Shown here piece by piece: positions 7,907 through 18,789 of a DNA stretch of 64,000 nt. How positions within the stretch are numbered: position 1 is the first letter of the stretch; each line of letters opens with the position of its first letter. The notes under the pieces were generated by a model, which had not been told where the DNA came from, did no database searches, and was given only the letters and a program-made list of their open reading frames with translations. Made by a program: the position numbers and the translations under genes. The stretch comes from Clavibacter michiganensis (GTDB lineage: Bacteria > Actinomycetota > Actinomycetes > Actinomycetales > Microbacteriaceae), in contig NZ_JAFBBJ010000001.1 of the NCBI RefSeq assembly GCF_016907085.1, positions 2,666,001-2,730,000 on the forward strand, in the 5' to 3' direction.

Positions 7907-8263
7907 ATGGTCGATTCGGTGGCGACGGTCTGGCTGCCCGTGAAGGACATGACGCGCGCGGTGGCGTTCTACCGCGACACGCTCGGTCTCACGATCACGA
8001 GCGAGGACGCGGACTGGAGCGAGATCGACGCGGGCGGCCTGATGATCGGGCTCAACGCGCGCGAGGAGGCGGGCGGCTCGTCGAGCGGCGGCGCGGTCAT
8101 CTCGTTCACGCCCGACGGCTCGATCGAGGACGAGCTGGGGCGGATGAAGAGCCGCGGCGCCGAGATCACGGGCGAGATCAGCGACCACGAGTGGGGCCGC
8201 ATCCTCCCCTTCCAGGACAGCGAGGGCAACGACCTGCAGCTCTACACGCCGCCCGCGGGCTAA
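7907..8263 (+). CDS. VOC (glyoxalase/bleomycin-resistance fold) family protein
   Basis: 118-residue single vicinal-oxygen-chelate domain made of two beta-alpha-beta-beta-beta halves: VATVWLPVKDMTRAVAFYRDTLGL opens the first, and ILPFQDSEGNDLQLYTPP closes the second with the metal-site Glu region typical of the fold. Such proteins are metal-dependent lyases, dioxygenases or antibiotic-binding proteins; which applies is unknown. The ATG at 7907 is preceded by the strong site GAGGAGG (7894-7900). A hairpin (GCCGGTC/GACCGGC, 7868-7885) sits in the short leader. Confidence 0.85.
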   Translation: MVDSVATVWLPVKDMTRAVAFYRDTLGLTITSEDADWSEIDAGGLMIGLNAREEAGGSSSGGAVISFTPDGSIEDELGRMKSRGAEITGEISDHEWGRILPFQDSEGNDLQLYTPPAG

Positions 8264-8282
8264 CCCCGTCGGCGGGTGCCGC

Positions 8283-8588
8283 TCACGGCAGCGGCTCGAG
8301 GTCGACGTGGACGTCGTCGCCGACCTCGAGGCCGTGGGCGTCGCGGATCGCGCGCTTGACCGGGAGGATCCACGTGCCGTCGCCCTGCGGGAAGACCGAG
8401 GTGCGCCAGGTCGTGTTGCCGACGCGCACGCGGACGGGGACGGATCCGAACCCGCGGCGGCCGGCCTGCCCCAGCTCCCGCAGCATCGGGGTGAGCTCGA
8501 CGGGCAGCGACACGAAGGTCCAGAGCTCGCGCCGCGCCTCCCAGGCCCAGAGGGGCGCGGTGAAGTCGAGGGGGAGGTCGTCGCTCAT
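8283..8588 (-). CDS. DUF1905-type small protein
   Basis: 101-residue protein of the DUF1905 type, a small beta-barrel of unknown function; this assignment rests on WTFVSLPVELTPMLRE, then GFGSVPVRVRVGNTTWRTSVFP and ILPVKRAIRDAHGLEVGDDV. I chose ATG 8588 rather than GTG 8591 because TAGGGT (8595-8600, minus) ends exactly 6 nt before the ATG, matching the leaderless rule in this window. The next gene to the right is 23 bp away on the same strand, so transcription may also read in from there. Confidence 0.8.
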   Translation of the reverse strand: MSDDLPLDFTAPLWAWEARRELWTFVSLPVELTPMLRELGQAGRRGFGSVPVRVRVGNTTWRTSVFPQGDGTWILPVKRAIRDAHGLEVGDDVHVDLEPLP

Positions 8589-8611
8589 CACTCGACCCTA
8601 CGGGGGCGCGC

Positions 8612-9130
8612 TCACCAGCCGGCGCGGTCGGCGACGAGCGCGGCGACCTCCGCCGGGGTGCGGGACGTGGTGTCGATCGCGAGGCCGCCGAGGCCCGCGG
8701 CGTCGATGATCGCGGCGAGCTCCGGAGCGCGGTCGCGGTGCCAGGCCAGGGCAGCGGCGTCGTCGCCGTGGCGGGTGTCGAGTCGCGCACGCACCGCGTC
8801 GGCGTCGACCGTGAGCCGGACGAGCAGCGGGTCGCGGGATCCGAGCGCGGCGGCGTATCGCGGCAGGTCGCCGGCGTGCTCGACGACGGCCGCGACCACC
8901 ACCACGCGCGCCCCGGCCTCGCGGTGGTTGCGGGACAGGTCCCCGAGGTTGCGGAGCATCAGCTCCTGGTGGAACGGATCGTCCGCCGGCGCGGGATGGA
9001 GCAGCCGCAGGGCATCCGCGTCGACCAGTGCGTGCGGCACCCCGCGCTCGGCGAGGATGTCGCCGAGCGCGTGCATCGTCGTGGTCTTGCCCGCGCCGAC
9101 GGTGCCGGTGAGGATCACGGCGTCGGTCAC
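8612..9130 (-). CDS. P-loop NTPase, adenylylsulfate-kinase-like small kinase
   Basis: 172-residue P-loop protein. Walker A is LTGTVGAGKTTTM at the N-terminus, followed by ALVDADALRLLHP, the acidic acceptor-side segment seen in adenylylsulfate-kinase-like and gluconate-kinase-like proteins. RARLDTRHGDD may be the lid. It uses GTG at 9130, five bases after the stop of the upstream gene at 9136, so the two are probably co-transcribed. Substrate unknown; no partner gene suggests sulfate or antibiotic modification. Confidence 0.8.
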   Translation of the reverse strand: MTDAVILTGTVGAGKTTTMHALGDILAERGVPHALVDADALRLLHPAPADDPFHQELMLRNLGDLSRNHREAGARVVVVAAVVEHAGDLPRYAAALGSRDPLLVRLTVDADAVRARLDTRHGDDAAALAWHRDRAPELAAIIDAAGLGGLAIDTTSRTPAEVAALVADRAGW

Positions 9131-9135
9131 GGCGC

Positions 9136-10038
9136 TCAGCTGCCGCCCGTCACCAGGTCGCACTCCAGCTCGTCCGCCGACGCCGCGACGACCTCGAAGG
9201 CGGCGGCGCCCGCGCGGATCGTCACCGTCGACATGCCGACCCAGCGCGGGTGCGGCTCGGCGGTGGTGCTGGAGATGGCGTGGCGGAGGATCCGGAGGCG
9301 GTCGATGGAGAGCGTCGCGGTGCGGCGGCGGAGCACCTGGTCGCGGCGGGTGAGGATCAGCAGCTCGCGCGGCGAGCACGCGGCGACCGCGCCCGTGAGG
9401 CTCATCGGCCGGAGACGCTGCAGGGCGCCCAGGAAGCCGTCGGCGGTGGGCACGAGCGGCGTGCGCGGGCGCGACGAGAGGTAGCGGAGCTGCGGATCGC
9501 GCGCCGCCAGGTCCCAGTACGCCGCCGCGACGCCGGCCTCGTCCTGCCCGACGTCGATGCGCGGCGTCGCCCGCGCGTCCTTCTTCGGGCAGGTGGCGGA
9601 CACCCCGGCGGACTCGGCCGCGAGCGTCATCAGCAGCTCGGTCAGCTCCACGACCACGTCGGCGCTGGCGCCGTTGAACGGGATCCGCAGGGCCTGGCCG
9701 TCGGCCGTGTGCACCGTGAGCAGGCCGTCGAGCAGGTCGACGCGGTCGCGCACGGCCACGATGTCGGCGAAGGGGATGCGGCGGGCCGTGTACGCGGATC
9801 CGTCGCGCGAGAGCGCCTCCAGGTCGCGGTCGCCGACGACGAGGAGGTGGTCGTACAGGTCCATCGACGGGTCGGTGTCGCGGCGGGGGATGTCGCGCGG
9901 CACCTTGAGCACGAGACGCGCGCCGAACGGGTCGACGCCGTGCGGGCGGTAGAGGCGGGGCACCTCGTCGGAGGTGCGGACGGTGTCGATCCACGGGCCG
10001 AAGGCGTCGTGCTCGGCGGTTCTGGCGGGCGGGGTCAC
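9136..10038 (-). CDS. Conserved hypothetical protein, PH-like/photosystem-reaction-type beta domains
   Basis: I do not recognise this 300-residue soluble protein. It lacks signal peptide and membrane segments. Alternating short strands (LYDHLLVVGDRDLEALSRD, RRIPFADIVAVRDRVDLLDGLLTV, and again ACSPRELLILTRRD, TATLSIDRLRILRHAI) suggest two bacterial-PH-like domains joined by a helical middle part (about 140-200). The start is GTG at 10038 with TACGGT (10045-10050, minus) ending 6 nt before it, a leaderless signature. It lies upstream of the P-loop kinase and is likely co-transcribed with it. Confidence 0.7.
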   Translation of the reverse strand: MTPPARTAEHDAFGPWIDTVRTSDEVPRLYRPHGVDPFGARLVLKVPRDIPRRDTDPSMDLYDHLLVVGDRDLEALSRDGSAYTARRIPFADIVAVRDRVDLLDGLLTVHTADGQALRIPFNGASADVVVELTELLMTLAAESAGVSATCPKKDARATPRIDVGQDEAGVAAAYWDLAARDPQLRYLSSRPRTPLVPTADGFLGALQRLRPMSLTGAVAACSPRELLILTRRDQVLRRRTATLSIDRLRILRHAISSTTAEPHPRWVGMSTVTIRAGAAAFEVVAASADELECDLVTGGS

Positions 10039-10130
10039 CCCGTGACCGTATACCGCGCTCCCGCGCCCGCGGCAGGGGGCATGCGACCCCTCTCCGGGGC
10101 GCCGGCCCGTGTGCTAGGGCAGCGGCGGCG

Positions 10131-10760
10131 TCAGCCCTCGATGAGGTCGCGCTCGGGCGGCACGGAGGTCCACAGCCCCACGATGCGGCGGGCCAGCGCC
10201 CTCTCCAGGCCGCCGAGCGCCTTGACCACGAAGATCGTGGTGCGGGCGGGGGATCCGGCCTTGGAGAACCCGCGGTCGACCGCGCGCACCCACGTCTCCG
10301 CGGCGATCTTCGCGGTCGAGTAGTTGGCGCCGCCGGGGTAGGGGCGCTGCACGGCCGTGGAGGAGACGATCGCGAGCCGGCCCGCGTCGGACGCCTGCAG
10401 GTCGGCGTCGAACGCGCGCGTGGTGTTGCGCAGCGTGGTGACGAGCCGCTCGTGCAGGAAGTCCCAGTCGTCGTCGGTCTGGCCCGCGAGGCCGTTGCCG
10501 CCTCGCCAGCCGCCGACCAGGTGGATCAGGCCGTCGACGCCGCCGAGGTCCGCCCGGATCCGCCCGGCCAGCTCGACGACGGCCGCGTGGTCGGCGAGGT
10601 CGCACACCTCGCGCCGGGACGCGTCGACGTCGTCGAGCCGCCCGGCGTCCGTGCCGACCGCGACGACGCGCGCGCCCGCCGCCGTCAGCTCGGCGCACAC
10701 CGCCCGGCCCGCGGCGCTCGACGCGCCCGCGACCACGACGACGCGGCCGTCGACGCTCAC
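10131..10760 (-). CDS. Short-chain dehydrogenase/reductase
   Basis: 209-residue SDR, somewhat shorter than the usual 240-260. The nucleotide-binding turn is VVVAGASSAAGRAV (about 6-19), the mid-fold segment is LIHLVGGW where classical enzymes have NNAG, the catalytic Ser is in AIVSSTAVQ and the Tyr/Lys pair in NYSTAKIAAE. GTG 10760 overlaps the stop of the DUF6421-like gene by 4 bases, so the two are translationally coupled and probably act in one pathway. Substrate unknown. Confidence 0.85.
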   Translation of the reverse strand: MSVDGRVVVVAGASSAAGRAVCAELTAAGARVVAVGTDAGRLDDVDASRREVCDLADHAAVVELAGRIRADLGGVDGLIHLVGGWRGGNGLAGQTDDDWDFLHERLVTTLRNTTRAFDADLQASDAGRLAIVSSTAVQRPYPGGANYSTAKIAAETWVRAVDRGFSKAGSPARTTIFVVKALGGLERALARRIVGLWTSVPPERDLIEG

Positions 10761-12178
10761 GCCGTCTGCCCCGTGATCCCCGCGGTGGATCCGATGACGT
10801 CGCGCATCTTCTTCTCCAGCGCCTCGAAGAACATGCTGAGCGGGAACTCGTCGTCGAGCACGAGGTCGGTGAGGCCCTTCGGCGGCCCGTCGAGCGGCAG
10901 CGCGTCCGGCCCCTTCGCCCACGTGGACGCGGGGTGCGGCGTGACCGTCTCGGTGACCATCGCGTACGCGGCCAGCCAGTGCGCGGTCTTCGGCCGGTCG
11001 ATCGAGCGCCAGTAGAGGTCGTTCACGCGGTCGGCGAGCGCCACGACCACGTCGGCGACGTCGTCCCAGTCGATCGTGAGGCGCGTGTCGGTCCAGTGCA
11101 GCACGTGGTGCTGGTGCAGCCACGCGAACAGCAGCTGGCCGCCGAGACCGTCGTAGTTGCGCACGCGGGACCCGGTGATGGCGAAGCGGAAGATCCGGTC
11201 GAAGATCACGGCGTGCTGCACCATCCCGGCGCGCTCGAGGAGCGCGTCGTCGGCGGCGGTGCGCTCGGTGGGATCCATCGCGGCGAGCCGGCGCTGAATG
11301 CGGACGGCCTCGCGGAACGCGGTGAGGTCGCAGCGCAGCTCCTCGATCGAGTAGAGGAAGAACGGCATCCGCTGCTTGATCATGAACGGGTCGAACGGCA
11401 GGTCGCCGCGCATGTGCGTGCGGTCGTGGATCAGGTCCCACATCACGAAGGTCTCCTCCGCGAGCCGCTGGTCGTCCAGCAGTCGCCGCGCGTCCTCCGG
11501 CAGCTCGAGCTTCGTGACCTCGGCGGCGTGACGCACCACGCGGCGGAACCGGGCGGCCTCGCGGTCGGCGAAGATCGCGCCCCACGTGAAGGTCGGGACC
11601 TCGCGCATGGCGACGGTCTCGGGGAACAGCACCGCGGAGTTGGTGTCGTAGCCGGGCGTGAAGTCGACGAAGCGGATGGGGACGAACAGCGCGTTGCCGT
11701 AGTCGCCCGCCTCCAGCTCGGCCACGAACTCGGGCCAGACGACCTCGATGAGCACGGCCTCGACCAGTCGGCTCGCGCTGCCGTTCTGCGTGGTCATCGG
11801 GAAGACGACGAGGTGCCGGATCCCGTCCACGCGGTCGCGCTGCGGCTGGAACGCGTTCAGGGAGTCGAGGAAGTCGGGGACGCCGAGGCCGGCGTCGACC
11901 CAGCGCGCGAAGTCCACGTCGAGCGCGGCGAGGTACGCGGCGTCGTGCGAGAAGAGCGGGGCGAGCGTGCGGATCCCGTCGCGGATCACCGCGATGAGGC
12001 GGGCGGCCTCCGCGTGGTGCGCGGCGTCGGGGATCGAGCCGTCCTTCACCTGCATCGGCTGGAGCGCGACGGCGGCGTCCTTGAGGGCGAGCCAGGCGGG
12101 GGAGGAGGCGACGCGCGCGACGTCCTCGACGACCTCGGGCTCGCCGATGACGGCTGCGGGGGCTGCGGCGCTGGACAT
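10757..12178 (-). CDS. Conserved protein, probably DUF6421 family
   Basis: 473-residue soluble protein which I match from memory, not by search, to the actinobacterial family DUF6421. Notable parts are LQPMQVKDGSI near the N-terminus, ETFVMWDLIHDRTHMRGD (possible metal-binding His cluster, about 245-262), and LLFAWLHQHHVLHWTDTRL (about 345-363). A hydrolase or oxidoreductase role is possible from the His-rich motifs but unproven. Start ATG has GGAGG nine bases upstream and TACGGT further up. Coupled to the downstream SDR by a 4-base overlap. Confidence 0.72.
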   Translation of the reverse strand: MSSAAAPAAVIGEPEVVEDVARVASSPAWLALKDAAVALQPMQVKDGSIPDAAHHAEAARLIAVIRDGIRTLAPLFSHDAAYLAALDVDFARWVDAGLGVPDFLDSLNAFQPQRDRVDGIRHLVVFPMTTQNGSASRLVEAVLIEVVWPEFVAELEAGDYGNALFVPIRFVDFTPGYDTNSAVLFPETVAMREVPTFTWGAIFADREAARFRRVVRHAAEVTKLELPEDARRLLDDQRLAEETFVMWDLIHDRTHMRGDLPFDPFMIKQRMPFFLYSIEELRCDLTAFREAVRIQRRLAAMDPTERTAADDALLERAGMVQHAVIFDRIFRFAITGSRVRNYDGLGGQLLFAWLHQHHVLHWTDTRLTIDWDDVADVVVALADRVNDLYWRSIDRPKTAHWLAAYAMVTETVTPHPASTWAKGPDALPLDGPPKGLTDLVLDDEFPLSMFFEALEKKMRDVIGSTAGITGQTA

Positions 12179-12281
12179 GGATCGACCTCCGATCGTGCGG
12201 GTGCGTGCGGTCCCTCCACCGTAACGGCGGGTTCGGCGCGAGATCGTGTCCCGCGTGCGGGATCCGCGCGTGGATCCGGCT

Positions 12282-12306
12282 GCTCGCGCAGCATGCGTGC
12301 GCGAGC
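12282..12306 (-). terminator. Hairpin downstream of the acetyltransferase gene
   Basis: GCTCGCGCA (12282-12290) and TGCGCGAGC (12298-12306) form a perfect 9-bp stem with a 7-nt loop, 8 bp beyond the stop of the minus-strand gene ending at 12315. No T-tract. Confidence 0.45.
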
Positions 12307-12314
12307 GGCTGCCG

Positions 12315-12893
12315 CTACGCCTCGTCGTCCTCCGGCACGGGCGTCGTCGTCCCCGTCTCGTGGTCGCGGCGGAGGATGGCGTAGCCGACGGACGCGCGCG
12401 GCTCGCCGCCCGCGACGGGCCAGCCGTCGCGGTAGTGCGCCTCCTTCACGAAGCCCGCGCGCACGAGCACGCGGCGCATCGCGCGGTTGTCGTCGCGCGT
12501 CTGCGCCTCGAAGCGCGTCACGTGCGGGTACGACCCGAAGACGTGGTCCGTGAGCGCGCGCACCACGGGCACGCCGAGCCCCCGGCCGCGCGCCGACTCG
12601 GCGAGGCGCAGGTCGAACAGCACGCCCGGATCCTCGAGTTCGTCGAGCACCACGAGGCCCACGCGGCCGGATCCCGCGACGTCGATCCAGAGGGCGGCGT
12701 GCTCGGGCCCCGCGAAGTCGCCGTCCGCGATGCGCGCGTCGACCTCCGCGGACGTGGGGGCCGACCGCATGTGGAACGGGAACGCGTTCGAGGTGAGGAA
12801 CTCCCGGAGCGCCTGGCGGTCGCGCGCGACGTCGACCGGGACCAGCGCGACGGCCGGGTCGGCGGGATGCGGGGCGGGGTGGATGTCGGACAT
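12315..12893 (-). CDS. GNAT family N-acetyltransferase (RimJ/RimL-like)
   Basis: 192-residue acetyltransferase. VALVPVDVARDRQALREFLTS opens the domain; the acetyl-CoA loop is ESARGRGLGVPVV (about 110-122), then FEAQTRDDNRAMRRVL and AGFVKEAHYRDGW close it. This resembles RimJ/RimL-type enzymes that acetylate protein or amino-acid amines, but the substrate cannot be called. It is monocistronic: a terminator-like hairpin follows the stop, and the gene is divergent from the phosphate transporter at 13047. Confidence 0.86.
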   Translation of the reverse strand: MSDIHPAPHPADPAVALVPVDVARDRQALREFLTSNAFPFHMRSAPTSAEVDARIADGDFAGPEHAALWIDVAGSGRVGLVVLDELEDPGVLFDLRLAESARGRGLGVPVVRALTDHVFGSYPHVTRFEAQTRDDNRAMRRVLVRAGFVKEAHYRDGWPVAGGEPRASVGYAILRRDHETGTTTPVPEDDEA

Positions 12894-12974
12894 CGCGGGT
12901 CCTCTCGGGTCGAGCGGCGGGATCGGAGCGGCGGGAGCCGGGCGGCGGTCGCGGGGGCGGGCTTCTCCACAGCG

Positions 12975-12996
12975 GCGGGTGAACAGCGGGTGAACC
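12975..12996. promoter_or_regulatory. PHO box (two 11-bp direct repeats) upstream of the phosphate transporter
   Basis: GCGGGTGAACA (12975-12985) is followed directly by GCGGGTGAACC (12986-12996), 10 of 11 positions identical. On the other strand the core is GTTCACC, the known core of PhoP-binding PHO boxes in streptomycetes. A -10-like TAGAGG lies at 13010-13015, so the second repeat occupies the -35 position, as in activated promoters. A GTCCCC/GGGGAC hairpin (13002-13019) follows. Confidence 0.7.
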
Positions 12997-13046
12997 CGGC
13001 GGTCCCCCGTAGAGGGGACACGCGAGCAGGGCGCAGGATCATCGCC

Positions 13047-14264
<1,218 letters not shown>

Positions 14265-14275
14265 AGGATCCCGCC

Positions 14276-14587
14276 ATGCTCCCCCTCTTCCTCTCCGCCG
14301 TCGGCCAGGTCGCCCTCGTCGCCCTCGTCCTCGGCGCGGGCCTGCCCGCCCTCTTCGCGCTCGGGGTGCGGTCCTTCGCGCTCGCCAGCCCCGACACCAG
14401 CGGCCGCGTCGCCGGATCCGACTCCGCCCGCCGCATGCCGCCCGTCGTCCTCCAGGCGGTCGGCGCCCTCTGCTACGCGGTCGTCGTCCTCGCCGTGGTC
14501 GCGGGCCTCACGCTCATCATCGCGACGGGCTTCGGCCAGTCGGTGAGCTTCGAGCACGTCATCCCGACCTTCACCTCGAAGGGCTGA
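14276..14587 (+). CDS. Small two-helix membrane protein downstream of pit
   Basis: 103 residues with hydrophobic helices at about 5-33 and 60-85, joined by a polar segment containing SPDTSGRVAGSDSARR. No known domain recognised. It begins 11 bp after the pit stop, with AAGGA eight bases ahead of the ATG, and is followed after 2 bp by the DUF3349 gene, so it belongs to the phosphate-transport operon. It may be an accessory subunit of the transporter; this is inference from position only. Confidence 0.75.
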   Translation: MLPLFLSAVGQVALVALVLGAGLPALFALGVRSFALASPDTSGRVAGSDSARRMPPVVLQAVGALCYAVVVLAVVAGLTLIIATGFGQSVSFEHVIPTFTSKG

Positions 14588-14589
14588 TC

Positions 14590-15300
14590 ATGACCGACAG
14601 CGCATCCGAGGGCGGCGGGCCGGGCGACGGCGCGACCGGCGTCGTCGTCCCCGACCGCCCCGACCGCGGCATCGTCCAGCGCGTCGTCGGCTGGCTGCGG
14701 GCGGGCTACCCGTCCGGCGTGCCGGACCAGGACTACGTGCCGCTGCTCGGGATCCTCCGCCGCAGCCTCACCGCCGAGGAGCTCGAGCAGGTGGTCGACC
14801 AGCTCGTCGACGACGCCGTGGCGGCGGATGCGGCCGGCGAGGAGATCGGCCGGAGCCAGCTCCGCGACCGCGTCGAGGAGCTCCTGCTCGGCCCCGCGAT
14901 GCCCGAGGACCTGGTGCGCGTCTCGGCCCGGCTGGCGGCGGCGGGCTGGCCGCTCGGTTCCCCCGAGGACCTGCACGAGCCGGACGCGGCCGACGCGCGC
15001 GCGACCGAGCGCACGGGCCTCGTCTCCCGGATCGTCTCGTGGCTGCGCGCCGGATACCCCGCCGGCCTCCCCGAGCAGGACTTCGTGCCGCTGCTGGCGC
15101 TGCTGCGCCGCCGCCTCAGCGACGAGGAGGTGCAGGAGGTGAGCGCCCGGCTCGCGTCCGAGGGCGGGCTGCCGGCCAGCCGCCTCGACGTCGCCTCCGC
15201 CATCGCGGGCGTCACCTCGGAGATGCCGTCGGACGCCGACGTCGAGCGCGTGCGCGCCTACCTCGAGGCGCACGGCTGGCCGGAGGGCTTCCGCATCTGA
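14590..15300 (+). CDS. Tandem DUF3349 protein
   Basis: 236-residue soluble protein built from two copies of the small helical domain DUF3349: GIVQRVVGWLRAGYPSGVP (about 27) repeats as GLVSRIVSWLRAGYPAGLP (about 141), each followed by QDYVPLLGILRRSLTAEE or QDFVPLLALLRRRLSDEE. Mycobacterial relatives have one copy of about 100 residues, so this is an internal duplication. Function unknown. It starts 2 bp after the small membrane-protein gene and is likely co-transcribed with pit. Confidence 0.85.
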   Translation: MTDSASEGGGPGDGATGVVVPDRPDRGIVQRVVGWLRAGYPSGVPDQDYVPLLGILRRSLTAEELEQVVDQLVDDAVAADAAGEEIGRSQLRDRVEELLLGPAMPEDLVRVSARLAAAGWPLGSPEDLHEPDAADARATERTGLVSRIVSWLRAGYPAGLPEQDFVPLLALLRRRLSDEEVQEVSARLASEGGLPASRLDVASAIAGVTSEMPSDADVERVRAYLEAHGWPEGFRI

Positions 15301-15320
15301 CCCCGGCGGGGACCCCGCAC

Positions 15321-17722
<2,402 letters not shown>

Positions 17723-17752
17723 GGCTGTGGCGGGCGCGCGGGCCCGAGGGGC

Positions 17753-17780
17753 GGGGATCGGCACCATCGGTGCCATCCCC
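17753..17780 (+). terminator. Hairpin terminator after the TetR-exporter operon
   Basis: GGGGAT and GGCACC pair with GGTGCC and ATCCCC, giving two 6-bp stems separated by one bulged C and a 3-nt loop. It starts 30 bp after the exporter stop and precedes the secreted-protein gene at 17814. Confidence 0.5.
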
Positions 17781-17813
17781 GTCTGCTCTCCGACCCGAAT
17801 GCGAGGCATCGCC

Positions 17814-18242
17814 ATGTCGTCCACGCCCTCCACCTCCGCCCGCCGTCGCGCTCGCGCCCTGCTCGCGGCCGTCGCGCTCCTCGGATCCGCGCTCACGGTC
17901 GGCGCGGGCGTCGCGCCGGCGTCCGCGGCCGTCTCGGCGGGAGCCCGCCCCTCCTCCGACGGCCAGGTCGACATCACGTTCCTCGACCGGGACGGCGTCG
18001 GCTCGATCTTCGTCGCGGAGCGTCACGGCTCCCTCCGCTTCTGCCAGACGCTGCCGGACCCGTCCTTCGCCCCCGGGATCGCCATCAGCCTCCCCGCGAA
18101 CGAGTACTTCACGGTGCAGAGCTTCCGGGGCGCGAACTGCGCCCCGGGGTTCGGGACCGCAGGCAGCACCGGGCCCGTCTTCTCGCGCCCCGGGTCCACC
18201 TGGTACGTCTCCGTCTCCCATCGGCCGCAGCGCACCCGATAG
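17814..18242 (+). CDS. Small secreted protein of unknown function
   Basis: 142 residues: arginine-rich N-terminus, hydrophobic stretch ALLAAVALLGSALTVGAGV and a signal-peptidase site near APASAA-VS (about residue 37), leaving a mature protein of about 100 residues. The mature part has two cysteines (in LRFCQTL and GANCAPG) that could form a disulfide, and a beta-rich pattern (VDITFLDRDGVGSIFVAE, STWYVSVSH). I recognise no family. I prefer ATG 17814 to the in-frame ATG 17799 because GAGG lies eight bases ahead of it. No operon partner. Confidence 0.72.
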   Translation: MSSTPSTSARRRARALLAAVALLGSALTVGAGVAPASAAVSAGARPSSDGQVDITFLDRDGVGSIFVAERHGSLRFCQTLPDPSFAPGIAISLPANEYFTVQSFRGANCAPGFGTAGSTGPVFSRPGSTWYVSVSHRPQRTR

Positions 18243-18345
18243 GCGCCACGATCCGCTCGCCACGTGCGGCTATCCCCTGCTTGACTGCGTGTGACGCCGT
18301 CGTCCGGATCGGGCGGCGGCGTCCTCGCATCCGCAGGAGGTCGCC

Positions 18346-18789
18346 GTGTCCGAGCCCATCGTCATCACCCGCACGTTCGCGGCCCCGAGGGAGCGCGTGT
18401 TCGACGCGTGGACCACGCCGGCCGACTTCTCCGCCTGGTTCGGCACCGCCGCGGTCGACGTGCCGCTCGACACCCTGCGCATGGACGTGCGCGTCGGCGG
18501 CGCGTGGAGCGCGGTGATGCGCCTGCCCGACGGCGGATCCATCGACTGGGCGGGGGAGTACGTCGAGCTCGACCGGCCGTCGCGCATCGCGATGACGCTG
18601 ACCGACCGGCCCGCCGAGCCCGCGGGCGAGCCGCTCACGGTCGACCTCGAGGAGGTCGCGGGCGGCGCCACGTGCATGACCATGACGCAGCGCGCGGGCG
18701 AGTTCACGCCCGAGCAGCGCGAGATGACGATCCAGGGCTGGAGCGCCTTCTTCGACGTGATGGAGGGGCTGGTGGCGCCGGGCGCCTAG
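18346..18789 (+). CDS. SRPBCC (AHSA1/START-like) domain protein
   Basis: 147-residue protein of the AHSA1-like branch of the SRPBCC ligand-binding fold. IVITRTFAAPRERVFDAWTTP and FSAWFGTAAVDV are the characteristic N-terminal strand, helix and turn; MTQRAGEFTPEQREMTIQGW leads into the long C-terminal helix. Such proteins bind hydrophobic ligands or act as stress co-factors; the role here is unknown. Start GTG 18346 has AGGAGG six bases upstream. Its stop overlaps the end of the convergent phosphatase gene by 4 bases. Confidence 0.86.
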   Translation: MSEPIVITRTFAAPRERVFDAWTTPADFSAWFGTAAVDVPLDTLRMDVRVGGAWSAVMRLPDGGSIDWAGEYVELDRPSRIAMTLTDRPAEPAGEPLTVDLEEVAGGATCMTMTQRAGEFTPEQREMTIQGWSAFFDVMEGLVAPGA

